The notes beneath the pieces are model-generated. The model was not told where the DNA came from. It made no database searches and saw nothing but the letters and a program-made list of their open reading frames with translations. From positions 62,001-126,000 of the forward strand of contig JBKBOJ010000001.1 of NCBI GenBank assembly GCA_046294815.1: a stretch of DNA of 64,000 nt. Reading direction: 5' to 3'. Shown here piece after piece: positions 1-7,849 of the stretch. Both the position numbers and the translations under genes were made by a program. Origin of the DNA: Pelomonas sp046294815. Its GTDB lineage: Bacteria; Pseudomonadota; Gammaproteobacteria; Burkholderiales; Burkholderiaceae_C. The stretch's first letter is position 1; every line of letters begins with the position of its first letter.

Positions 1-2
1 GC

Positions 3-2015
3 GCCGAGCAGCGCGTGCAGGCGCTGCCGGCCGACGAGCAGGCGCTGCTGGCCGCCTATGCGGCCGGCGTCAACGCCGGCCTGGCGGCGCTGGGTGCCCG
101 GCCGCCTGAGTATCTGCTGCTGCGCCAGCCGCCGCAGCCGTGGGTGCCCGCCGACACCCTGCTGGTGGCCTATGGCATGTACCTGGATCTGCAGGGCGCC
201 CAGGGTCGCGACGACATCGCGATGGGCCTGCTGCATGCCGCCGTGCCGGCCGATTGGTATGCCTTCCTGACCCAGCACAGCGCCGACTGGCAGGCCGCGC
301 TGGACGACAGCCGCGTTGCCGCCGTGCCGCTGCCGGCCGGGCCGCTGCCCGAGGTGCTGCGCGCCGCCCGCACGGCCTGCAGCGACTGCCGGCTGCGCGA
401 CGCGCGCGACCTCGGCAGCAACAACTTCGCGGTGGCCGCGGCGCACGGTGCGCACGGTCGCGCCATCATCGCCGACGACATGCACCTCGGCCTGCGCTCG
501 CCCGGCACCTGGTTCAAGACCCGCATGGCCTGGACCGATGGCACCGGCCCGCACGACCTGGCCGGCCTGACCCTGCCGGGTGTGCCGCTGCTGGTGGTGG
601 GCAGCAACGGCCGCGTTGCCTGGGGCTTCACCAACACCACGTCGGACTGGGCCGATGTGGTGCTGCTGCAGCTCAACGCGGCCGGCACGCATTACCTGGC
701 CGGCGGCACCGAGCGGCCGCTGCGGCGTGTCGTCGAACGCATCGCGGTGGCTGGTGAGGCGGCGGTGGACCACGAGGTGCTGGAAAGCGAATGGGGCCCC
801 GTGCTGCCCCACAAGGCGCCGGCCGGCCAGGCCTATGCGCTGCGCTGGGTGGCCCACGACGCCGAGGGCATGAACCTGCGCCTGCTGCAGCTGGAGGCCG
901 CGGCGGATGTCGACGCCGCCGTGCGGCTGGCCGCCGGTGCCGGCCTGCCGCACCAGAACCTGCTGGTGGCCGACGCCAGTGGTCGCATCGCCTGGACCGT
1001 CATCGGCGCCATCCCCCGCCGCGTCGGCGGCGACGACCCGGACCGGCCCCAGGACTGGCGCGACGGCCGCTCGCGCTGGCAGGGCTGGCTGACGGCTGCC
1101 GAGCAGCCGCGGGTCGTGGACCCGGCAGACGGCCGGCTGTGGACCGCCAATGCGCGCATGGTGGGCGGCGCGGCGATGAAGATCGTCGGCAACGGCGGCT
1201 GGGATCTGGGCGCCCGCGGCCAGCAGATCCGTGACGCGCTGCGCGCCCACGAGCGGCTGGACGAGGCCGGCCTGCACGCCATCCAACTGGACCACCGCGC
1301 GCTGTTCCTGCAGCGCTGGCGGGCACTGCTGCTGGAGCGGGTGCTGACGCCCGAGTTCGTCGCTGCGCAGGGGCTGGCCGACTACCGCGCCGAGGTCGAG
1401 CGCAGCGCCGACGCCGCGCGGCCTGACGCGGTGGGCTATCTGCTGGTGCGCACCTTCCGCGAGCGGGCGCTGGCGCAGTTGTTCGCGCCGCTGGCCGCGC
1501 TGATGGAGGCCCATGGGCTGAAGGCCAGCGACCTGAAGCTGGTGCCCGAGACGCCCGGCTGGGCGCTGATCCAGGCCGCCCGGCCCGACACCTTGCCTGC
1601 GGCCTTCAAGAGCTGGCCCGACTTGCTGCAACAGGCCGTGCTGGACAGCCGCCGGCAGCTGATCGAGCGGCACGGCAGCCTGGCCGCGGCCACCTGGGGC
1701 GCCGACAACGACACGCGCATGCGTCACCCGCTCAGCGCGGCGCTGCCCATGTTGTCGGGCTGGCTGGACCAGCAGAGTCAGGGCATGGCCGGCGACAGCC
1801 ATATGCCGCGGGTGCACAACCATGGCCACGGCCAGAGCCAGCGCATGGTGGTGTCGCCGGGCCATGAGGATCGCGGCCTGCTGGTCATCCCCGGCGGTCA
1901 GAGCGGCCATCCGCTGTCGCCCTTCTACCGCAGTGACCACCCGGTCTGGCTGGCCGGCGAGTCGCTGCCCTTCCTGCCCGGCCCAGCACGCCATCGGCTG
2001 GTGTTGCGCCCCTGA
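3..2015 (+). CDS. Penicillin acylase family protein (5' end outside window)
   Basis: The frame is open to the window edge, so this is the C-terminal part of an Ntn-hydrolase of the penicillin/acyl-homoserine-lactone acylase family. These are periplasmic amidases made as a precursor that cuts itself into alpha and beta chains. The beta-chain start is visible as GSNNF, with the predicted nucleophile Ser at codon 417-419. Downstream come the family's ADDMHL and LVVGSNGRVAWGFTN blocks and a late NHGHGQSQR segment. An in-frame GTG at 15 is unlikely to be the true start, because alpha-chain sequence (AEQRVQALPADEQALLAAYAAG) continues upstream of it. The substrate (beta-lactam, acyl-homoserine lactone or other amide) cannot be told from sequence. 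Confidence 0.9.
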   Translation, partial: AEQRVQALPADEQALLAAYAAGVNAGLAALGARPPEYLLLRQPPQPWVPADTLLVAYGMYLDLQGAQGRDDIAMGLLHAAVPADWYAFLTQHSADWQAALDDSRVAAVPLPAGPLPEVLRAARTACSDCRLRDARDLGSNNFAVAAAHGAHGRAIIADDMHLGLRSPGTWFKTRMAWTDGTGPHDLAGLTLPGVPLLVVGSNGRVAWGFTNTTSDWADVVLLQLNAAGTHYLAGGTERPLRRVVERIAVAGEAAVDHEVLESEWGPVLPHKAPAGQAYALRWVAHDAEGMNLRLLQLEAAADVDAAVRLAAGAGLPHQNLLVADASGRIAWTVIGAIPRRVGGDDPDRPQDWRDGRSRWQGWLTAAEQPRVVDPADGRLWTANARMVGGAAMKIVGNGGWDLGARGQQIRDALRAHERLDEAGLHAIQLDHRALFLQRWRALLLERVLTPEFVAAQGLADYRAEVERSADAARPDAVGYLLVRTFRERALAQLFAPLAALMEAHGLKASDLKLVPETPGWALIQAARPDTLPAAFKSWPDLLQQAVLDSRRQLIERHGSLAAATWGADNDTRMRHPLSAALPMLSGWLDQQSQGMAGDSHMPRVHNHGHGQSQRMVVSPGHEDRGLLVIPGGQSGHPLSPFYRSDHPVWLAGESLPFLPGPARHRLVLRP

Positions 2016-2084
2016 TCCAAGCGACTCCGCGCGCCGCCAGGCTGGGCACAATCGCCGCGTCAAACAACGCGGAGGGACAGTGCG

Positions 2085-3026
2085 ATGGACAAGACCCTGG
2101 TCGTGTGGGCGATGGCAGGCCTGGCTTCAGTGGCGCAGGCACAGGAGGCCGGCTCCACCGTCGAGAAGTGTGGCAAGAAGCTCGGCGTGCTGGCGGTGGC
2201 CGAGCCGCAGTACGGCTGGAACCACTTGTCGCAGTACGGCCTCGGCTCGCCCGCCGCGCTGCTGCGCATGATGGTCCAGCAGTCGGGCTGCTTCGACGTC
2301 GTCGAGCGCGGCCAGGCCATGCAGAACATCCAACAGGAGCGCATGCTGGCCGAGGCCGGCGAGATGCGCCAGGACGCCAACATCGGCAAGGGCCAACTGC
2401 AGGCGGCCGACTTCGTCATGACGCCCAACGTGCAGATCGGCGCCAACACGAGTGGCGGCCTCGGCGGCTTTCTCGGCGGCAAGCTGGGCGTGCTGGGTGC
2501 CATCGCGGGCGGGCTGAAGTTCAAGGATGCCTCCACCAGCCTGCTGCTGGCCGACGTGCGCTCCAGCATCCAGGTGGCTGCGGCCGAGGGCAAGGCCAGC
2601 AAAATGGACTTCTCCATCGGCGGCTGGGGCTTCGGCGGCGGTGCCGTCGGCGGCCTGGGCGGCTACACCAGCACCGCCGAGGGCAAGCTCATTGCGGCCA
2701 GCTTCCTGGACAACTACAACAAGATCGTGCTGGCCATCCGCGACCAGGAAAGCCTGGTGCGCAGCAGCAGCGCTGCCGGCGACGCCAATGCCGCCGCCTC
2801 CACCAAGGCCGGCGCGCCCGTCAACGCCGGCCAGATGTTCGTCGCCAAGATCGCCAACGTGAAGGTGTACGCCTCGCCGTCGCGTGACAGCAAGGTGGTT
2901 GCGACGCTGAGCCGCAGCGACGAACTGGTGGCCAGCGGCGACGTCAAGGACGGCTTCATCCACGTGGACGCGGCCAACTTCAGCGGCTGGGTGCAGCGCA
3001 CCCTCGTCACGGCGATCTCTCGCTGA
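2085..3026 (+). CDS. CsgG/HfaB-like protein with C-terminal SH3-type domain
   Basis: The 313-residue product begins with a signal peptide ending near VAQAQ (residues 1-20). A CsgG-like body follows at about residues 35-225, with the family's pattern of a GCFDVVERG block, a long Gln/Glu-rich helix and glycine-rich strands (GGLGGFLGG, GGWGFGGG). Residues about 250-313 look like a bacterial SH3 fold (MFVAKIANVKVYASPSRDSKVV ending in GWVQRTLV). CsgG relatives form or assist outer-membrane secretion pores. No lipobox Cys is seen, so this one is probably a soluble periplasmic relative. The SH3 part could bind peptidoglycan. A GGAGGG-like ribosome site lies just upstream of the ATG. Its partner is unknown. 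Confidence 0.7.
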   Translation: MDKTLVVWAMAGLASVAQAQEAGSTVEKCGKKLGVLAVAEPQYGWNHLSQYGLGSPAALLRMMVQQSGCFDVVERGQAMQNIQQERMLAEAGEMRQDANIGKGQLQAADFVMTPNVQIGANTSGGLGGFLGGKLGVLGAIAGGLKFKDASTSLLLADVRSSIQVAAAEGKASKMDFSIGGWGFGGGAVGGLGGYTSTAEGKLIAASFLDNYNKIVLAIRDQESLVRSSSAAGDANAAASTKAGAPVNAGQMFVAKIANVKVYASPSRDSKVVATLSRSDELVASGDVKDGFIHVDAANFSGWVQRTLVTAISR

Positions 3027-3032
3027 ACCGAC

Positions 3033-3764
3033 GTGAGCGCCAGGATTGCCCTCGTCACCGGCGCTGGCTCCGGCATCGGCCGCGCGGTGGCGCGTGCTTT
3101 GGCCCGCGAGGGCTGGACGCTGGCGCTGCTGGGCCGCCGCGCGGCGGCGCTGCGCGAGACGCTGGAAGATGCGCTGCACCTGCCGGCCGACGTGGCCGAC
3201 GAGGCGCAGGTGGACGCCGCTTTCGCCACGCTGCAGCAGCGCTTCGGTCGGCTGGATCTGCTGTTCAATAACGCCGGCATCAGCGCCATCGGCGTGCCCA
3301 TCGACGAGCTGCCCGTGGCGCAGTGGCGCGCGGTGGTGGACACCAACCTGACCGGCAGCTTCTTGTGCGCCCGTGCGGCCTTCCGGCTGATGAAGGCGCA
3401 GCAGCCGCGCGGCGGCCGCATCATCAACAACGGCTCCATCTCGGCGCATGCGCCGCGCCCCAATTCGGCGCCGTACACCGCCACCAAGCACGCAATCACG
3501 GGCCTGACCAAGTCGCTGAGCCTGGACGGCCGCGCCTTCGACATCGCGGCGGGTCAGATCGACATCGGCAATGCCGCCACCGAGATGACCGAGAAGATGG
3601 CGTCGGGCATGCCGCAGGCCAACGGCCAGATCGCCGTGGAGCCGCGCATGGACGTGCAGGACGTGGCGCGTGCGGTGGTCTACATGGCCAGCCTGCCGCT
3701 GTCGGCCAACGTGCAGTCCATGACCGTCATGGCCACGGCCATGCCTTTCGTCGGCCGTGGGTGA
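3033..3764 (+). CDS. Short-chain dehydrogenase/reductase
   Basis: This 243-residue protein is a classical SDR. It has the Rossmann glycine motif TGAGSGIG near the N-terminus, NNAG at about residue 80, a catalytic Ser in NNGSIS, and the Tyr-x3-Lys pair in YTATK. Enzymes of this fold move hydride between NAD(P)H and alcohol/carbonyl groups. The substrate loop gives no specific hint. The GTG start lies 6 bp after the preceding stop, so the two genes are probably co-transcribed although their functions look unrelated. Confidence 0.88.
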   Translation: MSARIALVTGAGSGIGRAVARALAREGWTLALLGRRAAALRETLEDALHLPADVADEAQVDAAFATLQQRFGRLDLLFNNAGISAIGVPIDELPVAQWRAVVDTNLTGSFLCARAAFRLMKAQQPRGGRIINNGSISAHAPRPNSAPYTATKHAITGLTKSLSLDGRAFDIAAGQIDIGNAATEMTEKMASGMPQANGQIAVEPRMDVQDVARAVVYMASLPLSANVQSMTVMATAMPFVGRG

Positions 3765-3784
3765 GCAGCGGCAGAATCCGGCCC

Positions 3785-4051
3785 ATGCCGCTGATCCGCA
3801 TGCTGTTGCGCCTGCTCATCCTGGTTGCCGGAGCCGTTTTGGCCCTGGTGTTGTTCGTGTTTGCCGTGCTGGCCTTTGCCGCGCTGCTGCTGGTCAGTCT
3901 GCTGCGCGGCCGCAAGCCCGGCCTGCAGTTCCGCATGAGCAAGAACCCTTGGGCGCCGCGCCGCGCGCCGGCGCAGGAAGACGTGGTCGACGTCGAGGCG
4001 CGCGAGGTCAAGGACTTGGGGGGCTTGCCCCTGCAGCCGCCGCCTCGCTGA
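3785..4051 (+). CDS. Small single-span membrane protein, unknown function
   Basis: The 88-residue product has one long hydrophobic segment at about residues 5-38, rich in Leu/Val/Ala/Phe. It is followed by an RGRK stop-transfer cluster and a Pro/Arg-rich tail (NPWAPRRAPAQED), so an inner-membrane anchor with a cytoplasmic tail is likely. I do not recognise a family. The stop overlaps the convergent lipoprotein gene by 44 bp, which is unusual. The start is the ATG 20 bp after the SDR stop. The gene is supported by the strong membrane pattern rather than by homology. Confidence 0.55.
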   Translation: MPLIRMLLRLLILVAGAVLALVLFVFAVLAFAALLLVSLLRGRKPGLQFRMSKNPWAPRRAPAQEDVVDVEAREVKDLGGLPLQPPPR

Positions 4052-4742
4052 CGCGCGGCGGCACCAGCTCCACCGCACCGTACCAGGTCCGCGCCGACGC
4101 GCGGTTGTTGTCGCTGTCGGTCATGACTGCCATCGAGGTCAGCGGCCCGGGCTCCTCGCCGAAGGCCAGCCGGAAGTCGGCTGCCAGGTCGCGCCGGTGG
4201 TCGCGCCAGCGGCGCAGCTGGCCCGGGCCGGAGTCGACGACGATCTTGCGGATGCGGTCGCTGCGCGGGTTGACGACCACGGTGCCCACCGGCAGCTCGC
4301 TGTCCCACACGTACATCAGCGTGGCGTAGGGCGGCGCCTCGCCGGTCAGGGCCTGGGCCAGCTCGAACTTCATGCGCGTGCGCAGCGGCAGCTTGTCGAC
4401 GTTGCCGCCGAAGCCGAAGATGACCCGCGCCACCGCGTCCTCGCGGTCGATGTCGGCCACGCTGGCGTTCTTGATCAGGCCCTGGGCCCACCAGGAGAAG
4501 CTGACCTCGCCGACTTGCTCCAGCGCCGGCTCCAGGCGCTTGCGCCAGATGCTGGCCGAGCGGTCGGCGGCGGCCTCCAGCGCGGGGCGGCCGTCTTTCT
4601 CGGTCCAGCTGTACCGCGTGGGTTTCTTGCCGGGCAGGGGCAGCGGTTGCCAGCCCTCGCCAGCGCTGGGCGGCGTGATGCGGGGGCTGCCGCAGGCTGC
4701 CAGCAGTGCGGCGGCCGCGAGGGTCAGGAGCGCCGTCTTCAC
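4008..4742 (-). CDS. DUF3047 lipoprotein
   Basis: The predicted 244-residue product starts with a lipoprotein signal ending in LLAAC, with the acylated Cys at residue 17, so it is membrane-anchored and periplasmic. The rest matches what I know of the DUF3047 family: a WTEKDGRPAL block, SFSWWAQGLI, ARVIFGFGG and ATLMYVWDS. Its biochemical function is not established. The GTG start is chosen because it gives an intact signal peptide and overlaps the rsgA stop by 4 bp (GTGA), implying translational coupling with the minus-strand operon. The C-terminus is rich in Ala/Ser/Pro. Confidence 0.78.
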   Translation of the reverse strand: MKTALLTLAAAALLAACGSPRITPPSAGEGWQPLPLPGKKPTRYSWTEKDGRPALEAAADRSASIWRKRLEPALEQVGEVSFSWWAQGLIKNASVADIDREDAVARVIFGFGGNVDKLPLRTRMKFELAQALTGEAPPYATLMYVWDSELPVGTVVVNPRSDRIRKIVVDSGPGQLRRWRDHRRDLAADFRLAFGEEPGPLTSMAVMTDSDNNRASARTWYGAVELVPPRVSEAAAAGASPPSP

Positions 4743-5641
4743 CAGGTCTTGCGTTGCAGTTCTTCGAGGATCTCGCAGTAGATGCGGTAGCGGCTGGCGC
4801 TGATCAAGCCCTGTTCGAGCGCCGCACGCACGCCGCAGCCGGGTTCGTGCACATGTGAACAGTTGGCGAAGCGGCAGTGGGCATGCTCGCGCAGGTCGGG
4901 CATGAAGCGCCACAGGTCGGCCGCAGCGATCTGGCCCAGGCCGAACTGCTGGAAGCCGGGCGAGTCGATCAGCGCAGTGCTGCGCGTCGCATCGGTCCAG
5001 TACCACTGCGTGGTGGTGGTGGTGTGGCGGCCGGAGTTCAGCGCCTGGGAGATCTCGCCGACCTGGGCCTGGGCGTCCTGCACCAGCAGGTTGATCAGCG
5101 TGCTCTTGCCCGTGCCGCTGGGGCCCAGCACGAAGCTGCGCTGGCCCTTCAGCCAGGGCATCAGCGTGGCGCGCGAGCCCGCGGGGTCGGCCTTGAGCGC
5201 GACCTCGAAGACCGTCAGGCCCATCGCCCGGTACGGCGCCAGGCGTCCGCGGGCCGCGTCTGCGCCTGGCAGGTCGGTCTTGTTCAGCGCGATGGCCATG
5301 CGAATGCCGGCCGACTCGGCCGCGATCAGCGCTCGCGCCAGTTGGCTTTCGCTGAACACCGGCTCCACGGCCACCAGCACCAGCATCTGGTCCAGGTTGG
5401 CGGCAAAGCTCTTGGTCTTCCACTCGTCCTGGCGGAACAGCAGGTTGCGGCGCGGCTCGACGGCCTCGATGACGCCTTCGTCGCCGGTGTCGGCAAAGCG
5501 CACCAGGTCGCCGACGACGGCATCGCTCTTCTTGCCGCGCGGGTGGCAGACGAGGCGGCGGCCGTCGGCGTCCTCGACGATGTAGTGGCGGCCGTGGCCG
5601 CGCACCACCAAGCCCAGGTGCAGCGCCTGGAATTTGCTCAT
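4739..5641 (-). CDS. rsgA: Ribosome small subunit-dependent GTPase A
   Basis: RsgA is a circularly permuted GTPase that checks late maturation of the 30S subunit. The 300-residue product has an N-terminal OB-fold (about 1-75). The GTPase motifs come in permuted order: NKTD (G4), then GPSGTGKSTL (G1), then DSPG (G3). A C-terminal zinc-binding segment (CRFANCSHVHEPGC) follows. All expected motifs are present and the length is normal. It overlaps its neighbours by 4 bp on both sides, inside a compact minus-strand operon with the pterin dehydratase and the M48 protease. Confidence 0.95.
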   Translation of the reverse strand: MSKFQALHLGLVVRGHGRHYIVEDADGRRLVCHPRGKKSDAVVGDLVRFADTGDEGVIEAVEPRRNLLFRQDEWKTKSFAANLDQMLVLVAVEPVFSESQLARALIAAESAGIRMAIALNKTDLPGADAARGRLAPYRAMGLTVFEVALKADPAGSRATLMPWLKGQRSFVLGPSGTGKSTLINLLVQDAQAQVGEISQALNSGRHTTTTTQWYWTDATRSTALIDSPGFQQFGLGQIAAADLWRFMPDLREHAHCRFANCSHVHEPGCGVRAALEQGLISASRYRIYCEILEELQRKTW

Positions 5642-5973
5642 GCGGGCGTTGCTTCGGGCAGCGCGCTCACCTGGGCGGCGCAGATCGCGTCGTTGAGCGT
5701 CAGCCCGCCGCGCGAGTGGGTGGTGTAGCTGACCGTGCAGGCGTCATAGCTGACCAGCATGTCGGGATGGTGGTCCTGCGCATGGGCGATCTCGGCGACC
5801 GCGTTCACGAAGGCCATGACCTGGTAGAAGTTGTCGAAACCGAAGCGGCGCGCGATCAGCTTGCCCTCGGGGTCGGGTGTCCAGCCGGGCAGGGCCGAGA
5901 GCACGCGTTGGCGTGAGTCGGTGTCCAGCAGCGGGGCCTTGGGGTCACATTGAGCGAGCAGCAGATTCATCAT
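5638..5973 (-). CDS. phhB: 4a-hydroxytetrahydrobiopterin dehydratase
   Basis: This 111-residue protein matches the PCD/DCoH family, which dehydrates 4a-hydroxytetrahydropterin during recycling of the phenylalanine-hydroxylase cofactor. The diagnostic active-site region HAQDHHPDMLVSY is present, and the C-terminal THSRGGLTLNDAICAAQV helix is typical. No phenylalanine hydroxylase gene is in the window. It sits between the protease and rsgA with 4-bp overlaps on each side. Confidence 0.92.
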   Translation of the reverse strand: MMNLLLAQCDPKAPLLDTDSRQRVLSALPGWTPDPEGKLIARRFGFDNFYQVMAFVNAVAEIAHAQDHHPDMLVSYDACTVSYTTHSRGGLTLNDAICAAQVSALPEATPA

Positions 5974-7241
5974 GACGCGAGGGCGGCCAGCCGTTCGGCC
6001 GCCGGCGGGTGGGAGTAGTAGAAGCGTGCGTAGACGGGGTCGGGTGTCAAGGTGCCGGCGTTGTCCTCGTGCAGCTTGAGCAGCGCGGAGGACAGGTCGG
6101 CGCCGCTGGCCTGGGCGCTGGCATAGGCATCGGCCTGGAATTCGTCGCGGCGCGAGAAATGGCTGGCCAGCGGCGTCACGAAGAAGCCGAACACCGGCCC
6201 GGCCAGCAGGAACAGCAGCAAGGCCAGCGCGTCATTGGGCGCGTCCATGTTGGGCTGCACGCCCAGCGCCAGGTAGAAGGCCGGCTGTTGCGCCAGCCAG
6301 CCCAGCAGCGCCAGGCCGGCCAGGCTCATGACGAAGGCCAGCGCGATGCGCTTGGCGATATGGCGATGTTTGAAGTGCCCCAGCTCATGGGCCAGCACGG
6401 CCTCCAGCTCCGCGCCGCTGAGCTTGGTCAGCAGCGTGTCGAAAAACACCACCCGCTTGGCCGGGCCGAAGCCGCTGAAGTACGCATTGGCATGGGCCGA
6501 GCGGCGGCTGCCGTCCATGACGAACAGGCCCTTGGCCGCAAAGCCGCAGCGCGCCATCAGTCGCTCTACGCGCTCCTTCAGCGCGGCATCGGCGAGCGGC
6601 TCGAATTTGTTGAACAGTGGCGCGATGACGCTGGGGTAGATGACCATGACGAGCAACTGGAAGCCCATCCAAGCCACCCAGGCCCACAGCCACCACAGCG
6701 GCCCCATCGCGCCCATCAGCCACAGGATCAGCGCCAGGATGGGCAGGCCCAGCACGGTGCCCACCAGCAAGCCCTTGAACATGTCGGCGATGTAGAGCGG
6801 GAGCGTCATGCGGTTGAAGCCGAAGGCCTGCTCGATGCGGAAGATGCTCCACAGCTCCCAGGGCAGATCCAGCAGGCCAGCGATCAGCAGGAAGGCCGCC
6901 ACCAGCCCCAGCTGGTAGCCCATGTCCTGCCAGCCCTGCGGAAGCGCCCGGCTGGCTTGCAGCACCCAGCCGTTCAGCGCATCCAGCCCGCCCAGCAGCG
7001 TCCAGCCCAGCAGCGCGGCGCCGTTGAAGGCCAGCGCCAGCAGGCCGAAGCGGGCGCGGGCTACTGTGTAGTCGGCCGCCCTCTGGTGGGCCGACAGCGT
7101 CACGCTGCCTGCAAAGGCCGCCGGCACCTGGCCGCGGTGGGCGGCGACATGGCGGATCTGGCGCGACAACAGCCAGAACTTGAGCAGCAGCGACAGCGCG
7201 AGCGCGACAGCGAACGCGACGGACAAGGGCAGGGGAGACAT
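5970..7241 (-). CDS. M48 family metallopeptidase (Ste24/CAAX-protease type)
   Basis: This integral-membrane zinc protease has several hydrophobic segments in the first half, the zinc motif HELGH (His285, Glu286, His289) and a downstream EFQADAYA block that supplies the third ligand Glu. This is the layout of Ste24-type peptidases, which in bacteria are thought to act in envelope quality control. The ATG at 7241 is preferred because the next residues (MSPLPLSVAFAVALALSLLL) begin the first membrane span. A GTG at 7271 would add ten polar residues. The stop overlaps the phhB start by 4 bp. Confidence 0.9.
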   Translation of the reverse strand: MSPLPLSVAFAVALALSLLLKFWLLSRQIRHVAAHRGQVPAAFAGSVTLSAHQRAADYTVARARFGLLALAFNGAALLGWTLLGGLDALNGWVLQASRALPQGWQDMGYQLGLVAAFLLIAGLLDLPWELWSIFRIEQAFGFNRMTLPLYIADMFKGLLVGTVLGLPILALILWLMGAMGPLWWLWAWVAWMGFQLLVMVIYPSVIAPLFNKFEPLADAALKERVERLMARCGFAAKGLFVMDGSRRSAHANAYFSGFGPAKRVVFFDTLLTKLSGAELEAVLAHELGHFKHRHIAKRIALAFVMSLAGLALLGWLAQQPAFYLALGVQPNMDAPNDALALLLFLLAGPVFGFFVTPLASHFSRRDEFQADAYASAQASGADLSSALLKLHEDNAGTLTPDPVYARFYYSHPPAAERLAALAS

Positions 7242-7291
7242 GGGCCGAAGTTTAGGCTGCGAGAATTCCACCTCTTACGCGTGAGCCCACC

Positions 7292-7849
7292 ATGTCCGAC
7301 ACCCTGACCCTGAGCGAGAACAACCTGATCTGGATCGACCTGGAGATGACCGGTCTGTATCCCGACACCGACCGCATCATCGAGATTGCCGTCGTCGTCA
7401 CCGACGCCAACCTGGACAAGCGTGTCGAGGGCCCGGTCTTCGCCGTGCACCAAAGCGACGAGACCCTGGACAAGATGGACGCCTGGAACAAGGGCACGCA
7501 CGGCAAGAGCGGCCTCATCGACCGAGTGAAGGCCTCCACCGTCACCGAGGCCGAAGCCGCCGCGCAGACCATTGCCTTCTTGAAGCAGTACGTGCCCAAG
7601 GGCAAGAGCCCCATGTGCGGCAACAGCATCTGCCAGGACCGCCGCTTTCTGGCCAACTACATGCCGGAGCTGGAGGCCTTCTTCCACTACCGCAACCTGG
7701 ACGTCTCCACGCTGAAGGAGTTGGCCAAGCGCTGGAAGCCTGCCGCGCTGGAGGGCTTCAAGAAGGCCCAGGCCCACACGGCGCTGGCTGACATCCACGA
7801 GTCCATCGACGAGCTGGTGCACTACCGCACCCACTTGCTGGCAGTCTGA
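7292..7849 (+). CDS. orn: Oligoribonuclease
   Basis: Orn degrades 2-5 nt RNAs and pGpG to mononucleotides, finishing RNA decay and c-di-GMP breakdown. The 185-residue product has the DEDDh exonuclease motifs: IDLEMTGL near the start, NSICQDRRFL in the middle, and HTALADIHESI at the C-terminus. The length is normal. It is divergent from the M48 protease gene with about 50 bp between starts, and its stop abuts the TTG start of pabBC. Confidence 0.96.
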   Translation: MSDTLTLSENNLIWIDLEMTGLYPDTDRIIEIAVVVTDANLDKRVEGPVFAVHQSDETLDKMDAWNKGTHGKSGLIDRVKASTVTEAEAAAQTIAFLKQYVPKGKSPMCGNSICQDRRFLANYMPELEAFFHYRNLDVSTLKELAKRWKPAALEGFKKAQAHTALADIHESIDELVHYRTHLLAV